Assembly (NCBI GenBank): GCA_016296575.1
Contig: JAEDJA010000003.1
Coordinates: forward strand, 51,363 to 115,362
Source: Treponema sp.
GTDB taxonomy: Bacteria; Spirochaetota; Spirochaetia; Treponematales; Treponemataceae
DNA length: 64,000 nt
Reading direction: 5' to 3'
A program made the position numbers and the translations under genes. The notes below the pieces were generated by a model. It worked only from the letters and a program-made list of their open reading frames with translations, searched no databases and was not told the origin of the DNA. Shown here in pieces: positions 40,552-49,592 of this stretch (its first letter is position 1; each line of letters starts with the position of its first letter).

Positions 40552-41034
40552 TTAGTTCTCTTTTACCTTAAATGCATCCCAACCTTTTCTTTCGATGCCG
40601 TCACACCACTGTTTAGCGTAATGTTTGGCTCCTTCAAGGTTATGGTCACGGTAGTTTCCGCATTTTTCCGCAGTTGTAGCTGGAATTGCCTGATCCCAAA
40701 GCGAAACTTTTCTTAAAACTTTAAGCAGGTGTCCGGCAATTTCTTCTTCAGTTCGATCTCCCCAAACTGTAAAATAAAAACCAGTACGGCATCCCATTGG
40801 TGAAAGATCAATTACACCTTCCATTTCATCACGGATGTATTCTGCAATTAGGTGTTCAAGTGTGTGAATGGCACCTGTTGGCATAAAATCCTGATTTGGC
40901 TGGCAAAAACGAATATCAAATTTTGTTACAATGTCACCTTTTTCGCCAATTTTTTTTGCAGCAAGTCTTACAAAAGGCGCAATAACTTTTGTGTGATCCA
41001 GATTAAAACTATCTACGTTATATTTTTTTTCCAT
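40552..41034 (-). CDS. luxS: S-ribosylhomocysteine lyase LuxS
   Basis: Converts S-ribosylhomocysteine to homocysteine and DPD, the precursor of autoinducer-2, in the activated methyl cycle. The 160 residues are full length. Metal ligands: HTLEH (His57, His61) and a Cys at about 124 (AEKCGNY). The catalytic Cys82 is in MGCRTGFY. A TATAAT (41047-41042) lies 7 bases before the ATG with no ribosome site, so leaderless translation is likely. No pfs gene lies nearby; whether AI-2 is a signal here is open. Confidence 0.96.
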   Translation of the reverse strand: MEKKYNVDSFNLDHTKVIAPFVRLAAKKIGEKGDIVTKFDIRFCQPNQDFMPTGAIHTLEHLIAEYIRDEMEGVIDLSPMGCRTGFYFTVWGDRTEEEIAGHLLKVLRKVSLWDQAIPATTAEKCGNYRDHNLEGAKHYAKQWCDGIERKGWDAFKVKEN

Positions 41035-41041
41035 AGGCAGG

Positions 41042-41047
41042 ATTATA
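41042..41047 (-). promoter_or_regulatory. -10 box of luxS, leaderless geometry
   Basis: TATAAT on the minus strand, 7 bases (CCTGCCT) from the ATG at 41034. No recognisable -35. Confidence 0.5.
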
Positions 41048-41069
41048 TCACATAATCGCGGAAAATAAA

Positions 41070-41963
41070 TTAGTTTGATGAAAGAATTTCAAGCTTCCGT
41101 GCTGCAAGGTACTTTGCCTCATCATCTTCAAGAGAAAGCAGTTCTTTATAATAAGTAATGGCCTCATTGATAGAACCTTTTTCTTCACAGCACACCGCCA
41201 GATTTGTAAGAAATGCAGGATTTTTTGGATCAAAAGAATGAGCTGTCGTAAAATATTTTAAGGCAGAATTGTAATCACCTTCATAAACGGCAAGAAGTCC
41301 TGCATCATTTTGAAAATCTGCATTTTTGGAAAATGATCGGATTGCAAGGAGGACCAGTTCTTTTGCAATAATATCAACTTCTTTTTTGTCCAACAGCATA
41401 AGAGCAGAGATTACACCCTGGATTCCTTCTTCCACCGCTTTTTCACCGGCAGAAAGATCTTCCGCCATAAGCCATTTTTTTGCATTTTTACGATTCAGAC
41501 GAATAATCCGTTTGATTTCCTCAGAACAATCCTCATAGCGGCCACAAGCCTGAAGATAATCAGCCTTTTCAACATAAAGGTCCAGGCGACGTGAGTTTTT
41601 TGAAATACCTTCATCAAGTGCCAAAATTGCTTTTTGCGTAAAATCACTGTCATAACGGGTTTCCATGTAGAACCAAAGTCTGTTCCCATTTTCGTCAGTT
41701 CCGCCAAAATAAGTGCGGTCGTCGGAAGGTTCATCTACCTGAATAATCATTGGACGCTGGGACTGTTCCCTGTAATAAAGATAGCGGCAAAGATTTACAT
41801 CAGCATCATTTGGATTTTCCTTTTCCCAATCATCTAAAAAAGCTTCAATCTGATCGTACTGTCTTGATTCAAACAGTTCCAGAAATTTTTCCTTCTTTGT
41901 TCCGGCGCACAATACACCCAAAGAGAAAATAATATAAATGAGGAGAAAAGCTGATTTTTTCAT
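41070..41963 (-). CDS. Exported TPR-repeat protein
   Basis: 297 residues. A signal sequence (AFLLIYIIFSLGVLCAG) may be cleaved as a lipoprotein signal at LCAG with Cys at about 19. The rest is helical with TPR-like repeats, best in the C-terminal half (DAGLLAVYEGDYNSALKYFTTA, PAFLTNLAVCCEEKGSINEAITYY). Such proteins act as periplasmic scaffolds. It starts 5 bases after the murA stop with no ribosome site and is probably coupled to murA, which hints at cell-envelope work; nothing more specific can be read. Confidence 0.8.
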   Translation of the reverse strand: MKKSAFLLIYIIFSLGVLCAGTKKEKFLELFESRQYDQIEAFLDDWEKENPNDADVNLCRYLYYREQSQRPMIIQVDEPSDDRTYFGGTDENGNRLWFYMETRYDSDFTQKAILALDEGISKNSRRLDLYVEKADYLQACGRYEDCSEEIKRIIRLNRKNAKKWLMAEDLSAGEKAVEEGIQGVISALMLLDKKEVDIIAKELVLLAIRSFSKNADFQNDAGLLAVYEGDYNSALKYFTTAHSFDPKNPAFLTNLAVCCEEKGSINEAITYYKELLSLEDDEAKYLAARKLEILSSN

Positions 41964-41968
41964 TCTGA

Positions 41969-43252
41969 CTAATTTACTTCCACTTTCTTAATGTGGGCAC
42001 CAAGCTTCTGAAGCTGTTCTACCAATCCTTCATAACCCCGTTCAATCTGATAAACGTTACTGATGCGGCTTTCACCATGAGCGCACAATGCAGCAATCAC
42101 CATAGCCATACCGGCACGAATATCCGGAGAAACCAGATGATCACCGTGAAGCATGCTAGGCCCCGAAACTACAGCTCGATGTGGGTCGCAGAGAGTAATG
42201 CAGGCTCCCATGGAGATAAGTTTATCTACGAAGAACAAACGGCTTTCGAACATTTTTTCAAAAATCAAGACTGTGCCATCAACCTGAGTAGCAACAACAG
42301 TCATAATTGATGTAAGATCCGGCGGAAATCCTGGCCAAGGCATGTCATCAATTTTTGGAGTCATACCACCTAAATCAGGATTTACCTTCAGTTCCTGTGT
42401 GTTTGGTACAGTCAGTTCATCACCATCAATACGCCAGGAAATGCCAAGCTTTGAAAAATGGCTTTTAAGTGGACGCATTTCTTCCGGACGAATACCTTTG
42501 ATTGTAATCTTGCCTTTTGTAGCAGCAGCCATTCCAATATAAGAACCAATTTCAATAAAATCAGGTCCGATTGTATATTCACAGCTGTGGAGTTTTTCTA
42601 CACCCTGAATTCGGATAATATTACTTCCAATACCGGTAATTTTTGCACCCATAAGATTCAGCATTTTGCACAAATCCTGGATGTGTGGTTCACTGGCAGC
42701 ATTCTGAATAATTGTGTCGCCTTCTGCAAGGACAGCTGCCATAACGGCGTTTTCTGTAGCAGTAACCGAAGCTTCATCCAAAAAGATGTCTGCACCAACC
42801 AGTTTGTTTGCAGTCATTTTAAAATGCCCGTTAATGGCAATGTTGGCTCCAAGAAGTTCAAGTGCCAGAAAATGAGTGTCCAGTCTGCGGCGACCAATAA
42901 CATCGCCTCCAGGTGGCATCATTTCACATTTTCCAGTGCGTCCAAGAAGTGGTCCTGCAAAAACAATTGATCCACGCACCTTCTTGGTAAGATCACCTGG
43001 CAATTCTGAAGATGTTAAATTTTCGGCAGTAATTTTCCAGCTGTGTGCTTCCAGTTTTTCAACCTTTGCTCCCAAAGCTTCAAGAATCTGCAGCATAACC
43101 TGTGTATCACGGATTTCCGGAATATTGTGCAAAATTACGGGTTCCGAAGTAAGCAAGGTTGCAGTTAGACAAGGTAAAGCGGCATTTTTGTTTCCGCTGG
43201 CTGTAATAGTTCCCGAAATTGGGAATCCACCTTCAATCACATATTCATACAT
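41969..43252 (-). CDS. murA: UDP-GlcNAc 1-carboxyvinyltransferase MurA, Asp at the active-site Cys position
   Basis: First committed step of peptidoglycan synthesis, transferring enolpyruvate from PEP to UDP-GlcNAc. The 427 residues show the family's NKNAALP (Lys22) and GDLTKKVRGSIVFAGPLLGR. In the catalytic loop PPGGDVIGRRRLD the residue that is Cys115 in E. coli (PGGCTIGARP) is Asp117. This natural Cys-to-Asp exchange is known in Borrelia, Chlamydia and Mycobacterium MurA and makes the enzyme insensitive to fosfomycin. TAGGAG, overlapping the pepT stop, serves as ribosome site. Confidence 0.95.
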   Translation of the reverse strand: MYEYVIEGGFPISGTITASGNKNAALPCLTATLLTSEPVILHNIPEIRDTQVMLQILEALGAKVEKLEAHSWKITAENLTSSELPGDLTKKVRGSIVFAGPLLGRTGKCEMMPPGGDVIGRRRLDTHFLALELLGANIAINGHFKMTANKLVGADIFLDEASVTATENAVMAAVLAEGDTIIQNAASEPHIQDLCKMLNLMGAKITGIGSNIIRIQGVEKLHSCEYTIGPDFIEIGSYIGMAAATKGKITIKGIRPEEMRPLKSHFSKLGISWRIDGDELTVPNTQELKVNPDLGGMTPKIDDMPWPGFPPDLTSIMTVVATQVDGTVLIFEKMFESRLFFVDKLISMGACITLCDPHRAVVSGPSMLHGDHLVSPDIRAGMAMVIAALCAHGESRISNVYQIERGYEGLVEQLQKLGAHIKKVEVN

Positions 43253-43261
43253 GAGCAGCTC

Positions 43262-44479
43262 CTAGACATTAAGCCTTATTACTACATCGGTTGCTTTTGC
43301 CATCTGGTTTAGAGAAGCCCACTCATTTTTTGAATGAAAATTGTGTCCGCCAGTCCAGATATTTGGTGTTGGAATTCCCATTTCTGTAAGGCGAGATCCG
43401 TCTGTTCCTCCGCGGATTGGCTTGAATACAGGTTCCACACCACAGTCTTTGCAGGCCGCAATAAGGCAGTCCACCACGTCGGAGCCACTTTCCTTAATCT
43501 TATCGTGCATGTTCAGGTACTGTTCTTTGAATGTAAGATCGATTATTCCGCCGAAGGTTTTTTCCACATCAGCACAGGCATTTTTGATTATTTCTTTTTC
43601 TCTGTTGATTTCTTCCATATTAAAACTACGCAAAAGAAGCTCGCAGGATGCACTTGCAATGGAGCCACTGGTTTCCATTACGGCAATAAAGCCTTCCCGA
43701 TCCTCTGTTGTTTCCGGCCGCATTGTTGATGGCAACTGATTAAGGAAATTTGCCAGCATAAGGTTTGCGTTAATCATTCCGCTTTTTTTAGCATCTCCAG
43801 TGTGAGTGGCTTTTCCTGTAAATTCAATGTGGGCAGCCCAGGCGTTAAAGCATTCAATCTCCACTTCACCAATGTGTCCGCCATCCAAAGTGTAGGCTTT
43901 TTTGCTTTTTAAAAGCTCCAGAGGCACCTTGTCCATGCCATGACCGGTTTCTTCATCGGGACTAAAAAGCACTTCAATTTCACCATGAGGAATTTCAGGA
44001 TTTTCCTTAAAGTATTCAAGGGCTGTCATAATTTCGGCCACACCAGCTTTATCGTCCGCTCCCAAAAGTGTTGTTCCGTCGCTGGTAATAATGGTGTCCC
44101 CTTCCTCATTTTTGGTGATTTTAGCCTTTACATTTTTTCCAGAAACTTCATCTACTGTGTCCATGTGAGCCAGAAAACAGATTGACTCTTTTTTTGTTGA
44201 TGTGCCTTTATCTGTTGATGCAGCTGTTCCACCATTTCCGCAGCTGGCCTTCAATCTTCCATATACATAACAGTTTTCGGTAAGCACCACCTGATCCATG
44301 CCCAAAGATTTCAGCTCTTTTTCAAGCTCTCTGGCAAAATCCCACTGCCGTTCTGTTGATGGAAACACTCCTTCATCAGCCTTATTCCCATCACTTTCCG
44401 ACCAGATTGCCGTATATTTCACAAACCGCTTCAAAAGTCTGTCTTTCCATGTATCATTTGCAAAAATATAATTTTCCAT
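43262..44479 (-). CDS. pepT: Peptidase T (tripeptidase)
   Basis: Zinc aminotripeptidase of family M20B. 405 residues from ATG 44479 (MENYIFANDTWKDRLLKRFV), which matches the PepT N-terminus better than the longer frame from 44524. Motifs with metal ligands: FLAHMDTVD, LLGADDKAG, FSPDEETGHG (catalytic Glu-Glu), YTLDGG and the C-terminal IWTGGHNFHSKNEW with the ligand His. There is an insert rich in Gly/Thr/Ser at about residues 72-92 that PepT does not need. Upstream of murA, 9 bases. Confidence 0.93.
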   Translation of the reverse strand: MENYIFANDTWKDRLLKRFVKYTAIWSESDGNKADEGVFPSTERQWDFARELEKELKSLGMDQVVLTENCYVYGRLKASCGNGGTAASTDKGTSTKKESICFLAHMDTVDEVSGKNVKAKITKNEEGDTIITSDGTTLLGADDKAGVAEIMTALEYFKENPEIPHGEIEVLFSPDEETGHGMDKVPLELLKSKKAYTLDGGHIGEVEIECFNAWAAHIEFTGKATHTGDAKKSGMINANLMLANFLNQLPSTMRPETTEDREGFIAVMETSGSIASASCELLLRSFNMEEINREKEIIKNACADVEKTFGGIIDLTFKEQYLNMHDKIKESGSDVVDCLIAACKDCGVEPVFKPIRGGTDGSRLTEMGIPTPNIWTGGHNFHSKNEWASLNQMAKATDVVIRLNV

Positions 44480-44517
44480 GCCGCCAAGTGTAGCAAAAAA
44501 AACTCGACATTTAAAGG

Positions 44518-44547
44518 TTGACAAATATCTTAGAATTCCAGTTAAAT
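44518..44547 (+). promoter_or_regulatory. Promoter of the 44580 lipoprotein gene
   Basis: TTGACA (44518-44523), 18 bases, TTAAAT (44542-44547). The transcript would start near 44554 and include GGAG (44567-44570), 9 bases before the chosen ATG. Confidence 0.6.
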
Positions 44548-44579
44548 GTAGTTAATTATATAAAATGGAGATGTTGTAT

Positions 44580-46355
44580 ATGAAAAAATTTACTTTACTT
44601 GCAAGCCTCACTTTTCTTTTTATTTTTGCTTCCTGTAATTTTGGCATCAATAAAAATGATTCAGAACTTGGAACTGTTTACATTGTTTTAGACAAGAATA
44701 ATCCAAGATCGGTTCTTGTTAATAAAGATAACGTTACAGAATACGAATTCACACTTTCTGGATCAAACAACTATTCTAAAACAATTAGATTTCGTGATAC
44801 CAGCTTGTTCTTCTTCGATAATGTTCCTGCCGGCAACTACACTCTTTCTGGAAAAGCCTTTAACGGTAAATTTTATGCAAGTGCTTCTACTTCAGTACCT
44901 GTTGAACCCTTTAAAAACTCATACGCTGAACTTCATTTTTCTGCACTTAACATTATTGATACAAAATTTGTTCTTCCAAATTATTTTGGATCCAATGGAA
45001 CAACAGCTTCTTTAAAAATCTTCGACAGCCCTTCTTCTGTAGAGAATGTTGTAAATATAAACTCAGAATTAAAAGATGCAGGTATCAATCCAAATATCAA
45101 CCTGGTAGCTGAAACTGTTGATGGCACTGTTTATTTTATTTACGAAAATGAACCCGGTGAGGCTGTACTTTCCAACCTGTCAAATCTAGATGATTCTAGT
45201 GTTATAACTAATGGCGATTATAAGGATGCAGGTAAAGATCTTTTTCTGTTCTTAAGATGTGACTATTTTACTGATACCCTGTATTTATTCGGAATCATGA
45301 ATAGTTCTCTTTTTACCTACATATTGGATCCAAGTAATGGAGCTGTTATTAATTCGTATACAATCGAGTTGCCTAATATACAAAATATTAGTATTAGCAG
45401 TATCTCTGCTATAACCGTTGCAAATAATCTTATCTATGTAGCACATGATTCTTCTTTCACTATACTTGAACTTGTTGATGATACGTATAAACCAGTTAAA
45501 CTTTTTAATTTTGAAAATGGTACATATAAAGAAATTTCTGATACATCTATCACGCTTTCTGAGTTCAATAACTGTGTAATTACAGATATGGTTGTTTCTA
45601 GCAATGGTGTTTTGAATATGTTGGTTTCTCAATGTGGTACTTTAAGTGACGAAGTTTTTTCTAATCGAGTTATTAGTATGGGGGATAAAGATACTATTTC
45701 GGAATTCACTTTTGTTTCACGCGGTGCTTTCATAGATTTCTCTGTAAATAAAGTTCCTTATCTCAATAGTGAAAATCAGGATGCAGTTGGTTTTTGTGTT
45801 TCACCAGGTCGAACCATCGGTTGGTACAATGAAAATCCTTATACAATTAAAGAAACTGGAGAATTTAAGATAGGCACATTCGAGAAGAAATATTATAAAG
45901 AAGTGACAGAAAACTTATATAATAAAAATAATATTTCATCATTAAAAGTTCTTCTTCCAAAAAAGAGTGAAAGAGACAATTATTTAATTGGGCCTGTAAA
46001 ATTTGTTTGTATTAAACCAGATGAACTTTATATTGTTGATTCAGGTTTCTCTTTCCGCCTTGCAGACTGGACAGCAGAAAGCTTGGATACCAAAGAAAAT
46101 GGGCAAAAAGGTAGAAGTGCTTCCATTTTCTATACAGACCGTATCGTAAAAGTAGACTTAAAGTCTTCTGCATTGACTGTTGAAAAAACCCAGACAAAAG
46201 CTTATTCACCTAATGAACCAGACAAAAATCCTGTATTCTCAAATACTTCGCTCATTTCAAGTTATTACTATTTTGGAAACAAAGTTGAGGTTACTACAGG
46301 CGGTAATATTGAATACCAAGGCATCTACCCATGGGGCGATGCTGAAGAAATCTAA
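44580..46355 (+). CDS. Large putative lipoprotein, unknown function
   Basis: 591 residues from ATG 44580 (MKKFTLLASLTFLFIFASCNFG), which has GGAG at good spacing; the ATG at 44565 would have none. Lipobox FASC, Cys at about 19. The N-terminal part (30-120) has a surface beta domain with LSGSNNYSKTIRF and VPAGNYTLSGKAFNG, like the bacterial Ig/carboxypeptidase-regulatory type. The rest has repeated beta segments (TVDGTVYFIYENEPG, FTDTLYLFGIMNSSLFTYILD, NNLIYVAHDSSFTILE) that suggest a propeller. The codons are more AT-rich than those of neighbouring genes. Surface or periplasmic location; no function assigned. Confidence 0.72.
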   Translation: MKKFTLLASLTFLFIFASCNFGINKNDSELGTVYIVLDKNNPRSVLVNKDNVTEYEFTLSGSNNYSKTIRFRDTSLFFFDNVPAGNYTLSGKAFNGKFYASASTSVPVEPFKNSYAELHFSALNIIDTKFVLPNYFGSNGTTASLKIFDSPSSVENVVNINSELKDAGINPNINLVAETVDGTVYFIYENEPGEAVLSNLSNLDDSSVITNGDYKDAGKDLFLFLRCDYFTDTLYLFGIMNSSLFTYILDPSNGAVINSYTIELPNIQNISISSISAITVANNLIYVAHDSSFTILELVDDTYKPVKLFNFENGTYKEISDTSITLSEFNNCVITDMVVSSNGVLNMLVSQCGTLSDEVFSNRVISMGDKDTISEFTFVSRGAFIDFSVNKVPYLNSENQDAVGFCVSPGRTIGWYNENPYTIKETGEFKIGTFEKKYYKEVTENLYNKNNISSLKVLLPKKSERDNYLIGPVKFVCIKPDELYIVDSGFSFRLADWTAESLDTKENGQKGRSASIFYTDRIVKVDLKSSALTVEKTQTKAYSPNEPDKNPVFSNTSLISSYYYFGNKVEVTTGGNIEYQGIYPWGDAEEI

Positions 46356-46361
46356 TATATT

Positions 46362-47348
46362 ATGGGAACATTAATTTCCGTTTGTGTACCTGTTTTTGGC
46401 ACCGAAGCCGTTTTGGAACGGTGCCTTCTTTCCATTGTAGAACAAGATTTTTCCTCGCTCGAAGTAATTGTTGTAAACGATGCTTCCACCGGTAAAAACA
46501 GCAAAGGCTGGAACGCCGAAAAAATCACAAAAAAAGTCCTTAAAAAAAATAAAATCCCTTACAAATACGCTGAACATAAAACAAACCTTGGCCTTATAGA
46601 AACCCGCCGGGATGCCGTTGCTCTTTCCAGTGGAAAATACATCTTCATAATGGACTCAGATGATTTTTTGTCCAATCCATGTGCCCTTTCAAAGCTTTAT
46701 TGTGTTGCCCAGACTCATGATGCCGACATTGTTAACTCCTGCTGTACTGTCTGGTCCAATTTTCCAGAAGAAAGAGCCTTTGCAGTAAAAGACTACGAAA
46801 AAAAAATGTCACTATTTATTCCTGGTCCTATGGAAGGTCACGATATTTTTCTCAATTTTGCGGTTCATAAAAAATATCTGGGTTTTCTGTGGGCAAAGCT
46901 TTATAAAAAAGATCTGGTAAAAAAAGCTTTTGATGCAATTCCATTCACCTATTGTGTTATGGCCGAAGATTATCTTCTGTTCTTCTTTCTTTCGCTATTT
47001 GCAAAAAAGTATTATGGAGTTGAAGAACGATACTACAGTTACAGTATTGATTCAGGTGTTTCAAGTTATTCCAAAATCAATTCCATAAGCCAGTGGCAGA
47101 AACAATGTACAGCCAGCTCAGTTTTTAATGTACTTTTTGCTTACATTGAAGAACACTACGACGATTTTACTCCGGAAGAACGAAATGCCATTCGCCAGCA
47201 ATGTAATCAATTTTTGGAAAACAATCTTACTTGCTTAAAAATACGAGTTGCCCCACAACTTCAAGAACAGGCTTATGCGTTGCTTTGCGAAATGTGGGGG
47301 GAAGATTATGTTAAGGCAATTGAACAGCTTATCCAACAAAAACAGTAA
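46362..47348 (+). CDS. Family 2 glycosyltransferase
   Basis: 328 residues. The GT-A fold is clear at the N-terminus: SVCVPVFGTEAVLERCLLSIVEQ, VIVVNDAS and the metal-binding DSDD at about 99-102 (IFIMDSDDF). The C-terminal half should hold acceptor-specific elements. No membrane helix. GT2 enzymes of this kind add sugars to lipids, proteins or polysaccharides; the acceptor is not readable. It starts 6 bases after the lipoprotein gene. Its 3' end overlaps the convergent GGDEF gene by 20 bases. Confidence 0.88.
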   Translation: MGTLISVCVPVFGTEAVLERCLLSIVEQDFSSLEVIVVNDASTGKNSKGWNAEKITKKVLKKNKIPYKYAEHKTNLGLIETRRDAVALSSGKYIFIMDSDDFLSNPCALSKLYCVAQTHDADIVNSCCTVWSNFPEERAFAVKDYEKKMSLFIPGPMEGHDIFLNFAVHKKYLGFLWAKLYKKDLVKKAFDAIPFTYCVMAEDYLLFFFLSLFAKKYYGVEERYYSYSIDSGVSSYSKINSISQWQKQCTASSVFNVLFAYIEEHYDDFTPEERNAIRQQCNQFLENNLTCLKIRVAPQLQEQAYALLCEMWGEDYVKAIEQLIQQKQ

Positions 47349-48237
47349 ATCTGTCTTTGCCAGCTTTTTTTGATTCGTACATGGCAATATCAGCGTTGGC
47401 AAGAATTTCGTCGGCGGTTTTTCCGTTGGCTGGGAATCCTGCAACACCAATACTTGCAGTGGTAGTAAAGCGAATATCTTTTTCGGCAATATAAACTTCT
47501 TCACGTGCCTTTTCTATGCACTTCTTTGCAAAATCTGTAATAGAAAAATCTTTTTCATCTGGAATTACAATTACAAATTCGTCACCACCGTTTCTAGCCA
47601 AAATTCCGTCCGGTTTTGGAATAGACTTCCATCGATTTGACATAAGATTCAAAATGTAGTCACCTGAACTATGACCTGTTGAATCGTTTATTGTCTTAAA
47701 ATTGTCTAAGTCAATAAAAAGCACATAAAAAGGTTTTTCTTCCGAAATAAGCTCTTCCAGATAATTAGTAAGACCCCGGCGATTAAAAATACCAGTGAGC
47801 GGATCAGTAACTGCGTATTTTTTGTTCAAAAGCATGCTGGCTGCAACCTTCTTTAAGTTCAGGTAAAGAATTGTGTTGATTAAATAACCTGCCAACATAA
47901 ACGAAAATCCAGGAAGTGCATCAGTATTATGACTTTTAAAAACGCTGATAAAAATGAGGGCTGTATAAATGGTCATTAAGCTGCAGGAAGTAATAAATCC
48001 ATAATGAAAATGAACTTGTGTCATAATGACAGCCAAAGCAATTATAAGTCCACTTATCATACCAGAAACTGTACTTGGTGTAAAAATATAATCACCAGCT
48101 TTAATTACAACCTGATTACGGTTTAAAGATGATACAAAAGCTGAAAGACCAAAATAAATAATAGCAAGAACAATCAGTTTTCGTTTCTGAGAAGGTGTTA
48201 TAGTTTTTTTTGCTGTTGATAATTCAAAATCATTCAT
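47329..48237 (-). CDS. Membrane diguanylate cyclase (GGDEF)
   Basis: 302 residues from ATG 48237 (MNDFELSTAKK), with GGAG 9 bases upstream; a start at 48270 cannot be excluded. About five or six membrane helices fill residues 20-140. The GGDEF domain (about 145-300) starts with DPLTGIFNRRGL and has an intact ARNGGDEFVIV active site. No RxxD inhibitory site precedes it. It should make c-di-GMP in response to a membrane signal. It diverges from argD. Confidence 0.9.
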   Translation of the reverse strand: MNDFELSTAKKTITPSQKRKLIVLAIIYFGLSAFVSSLNRNQVVIKAGDYIFTPSTVSGMISGLIIALAVIMTQVHFHYGFITSCSLMTIYTALIFISVFKSHNTDALPGFSFMLAGYLINTILYLNLKKVAASMLLNKKYAVTDPLTGIFNRRGLTNYLEELISEEKPFYVLFIDLDNFKTINDSTGHSSGDYILNLMSNRWKSIPKPDGILARNGGDEFVIVIPDEKDFSITDFAKKCIEKAREEVYIAEKDIRFTTTASIGVAGFPANGKTADEILANADIAMYESKKAGKDRFTVFVG

Positions 48238-48407
48238 AAGAGGTATCTCCAGATATGATAATAAATTCATTTTCCATTTTATAGTTACATATTAGCATAA
48301 GATTTCTCGAAATTCTCCACATAAATTTATGTTTTTTGTACAATTATTTAAATTTTTTTAGATTTTCATTAAAATATAGATAGTTTTTTTATCCCTGGAG
48401 GTATTTT

Positions 48408-49577
48408 ATGGATAGATTGATTTTGAACAATTATGGAAGCTTTGACCTTACTTTTGTAAAAGGTAAAGGTGCCACAATGTATGCCTCCAACGGGCGGAAA
48501 TACATCGATTTTGTAAGCGGTATTGGCGTAAACTGCCTTGGTCACAATTACAAACCTTTGGTAAAAGCCATTGCCAATCAAGCAAAAAAACAGATTCACA
48601 TTTCAAACTATTATTTTTCAGACACTGGTCTTGAATTTGCCCAAAAGCTTTTGAAGGTTACAGGATTTGAAAAGGGTTATTTTGGAAACTCAGGTGCCGA
48701 AGCCAACGAAGCAGCCATCAAACTAGCCAGAAAATACGGTCAGCTTAATGGTGGTGAAAAACGCAAAACTGTTGTTACTTTGGAGGCAAGCTTCCATGGA
48801 CGAACCCTTGCAACTCTTACAGCTACTGGTCAGGACAAGTTCCACCCGGACTGTTTTGCCCCTTATGCTGAAGGATTTAAAACAATTAAGGCAAATGATT
48901 TTGACTGTCTTACCACAGCCTTTGATGACACAACTGCTGCACTTTTTATTGAATGTGTTCAAGGTGAAGGCGGCGTAAATCTTATTTCTGCAGAGTGGGC
49001 CCAGGCCGCAGCTGAAGCCGCAAGAAAAGCTGGTGCTATTGTTATGGCAGATGAAGTTCAGACTGGAGTTGGTCGAACTGGTTCCTTCCTTGCAAGCGAT
49101 GCACTTGGTTTCAATCCTGAAGTTGTTACTCTGGCAAAAGGAATTGCAGGCGGTGTTCCAATGGGAGCATGTCTCTTCCGCGGAAAAGCAGCTGATGTTT
49201 TTGTTGCAGGTGATCACCAGTCTACATTTGCAGGAAACCCACTTGCCTGTGCTGCTGGAAATGTGGTAATCGACACACTTACAAAAGATGGTTTTATGCA
49301 GGACGTTATCAACAAAGGTGACTACATTCGCGAAATCATCAAAAGCTGGGATTTACCTTGCGTAAAAGATGTTCGTGGAAAAGGACTTATGATTGGTATT
49401 CAGATTGATACAAAATATAAACCTTTCGACATTGAAGTTAAGTGTCTTGATGAAGGACTTTGTACAACTACAGCTGGTTCCGATGTAGTCCGCTTCTTAC
49501 CACCTCTTGTAATCAGTTATGATGAAATTGATAAGGGCCTTGAAATCTTCAAAAAGGTTCTTGAAAGTCTGAACTAG
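48408..49577 (+). CDS. argD: Acetylornithine/N-succinyl-diaminopimelate aminotransferase ArgD
   Basis: Class III PLP aminotransferase of arginine synthesis, 389 residues. Features: SGIGVNCLGH, GNSGAEANEAAIKLAR, ASFHGRTLATL, DEVQTGVGRTG and the PLP lysine in TLAKGIAGG. A strong GGAGG lies 7 bases before the ATG. No other arg genes are near. Related class III enzymes (ornithine or GABA aminotransferases) share these motifs, so the substrate is assigned from overall similarity of length and the N-terminus. Confidence 0.85.
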   Translation: MDRLILNNYGSFDLTFVKGKGATMYASNGRKYIDFVSGIGVNCLGHNYKPLVKAIANQAKKQIHISNYYFSDTGLEFAQKLLKVTGFEKGYFGNSGAEANEAAIKLARKYGQLNGGEKRKTVVTLEASFHGRTLATLTATGQDKFHPDCFAPYAEGFKTIKANDFDCLTTAFDDTTAALFIECVQGEGGVNLISAEWAQAAAEAARKAGAIVMADEVQTGVGRTGSFLASDALGFNPEVVTLAKGIAGGVPMGACLFRGKAADVFVAGDHQSTFAGNPLACAAGNVVIDTLTKDGFMQDVINKGDYIREIIKSWDLPCVKDVRGKGLMIGIQIDTKYKPFDIEVKCLDEGLCTTTAGSDVVRFLPPLVISYDEIDKGLEIFKKVLESLN

Positions 49578-49592
49578 TTCAAGAAGCAAGCA

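Noticed and set aside
41969..43252. The murA-like gene as an EPSP synthase (AroA)
   Set aside because: NKNAALP, the loop PPGGDVIGRRR and the length match MurA; the AroA active-site motifs are not present.
43334..43739. Two long plus-strand frames opposite pepT
   Set aside because: They mirror the coding frame of a well-conserved gene and have no ribosome site; antisense shadow of a real gene.
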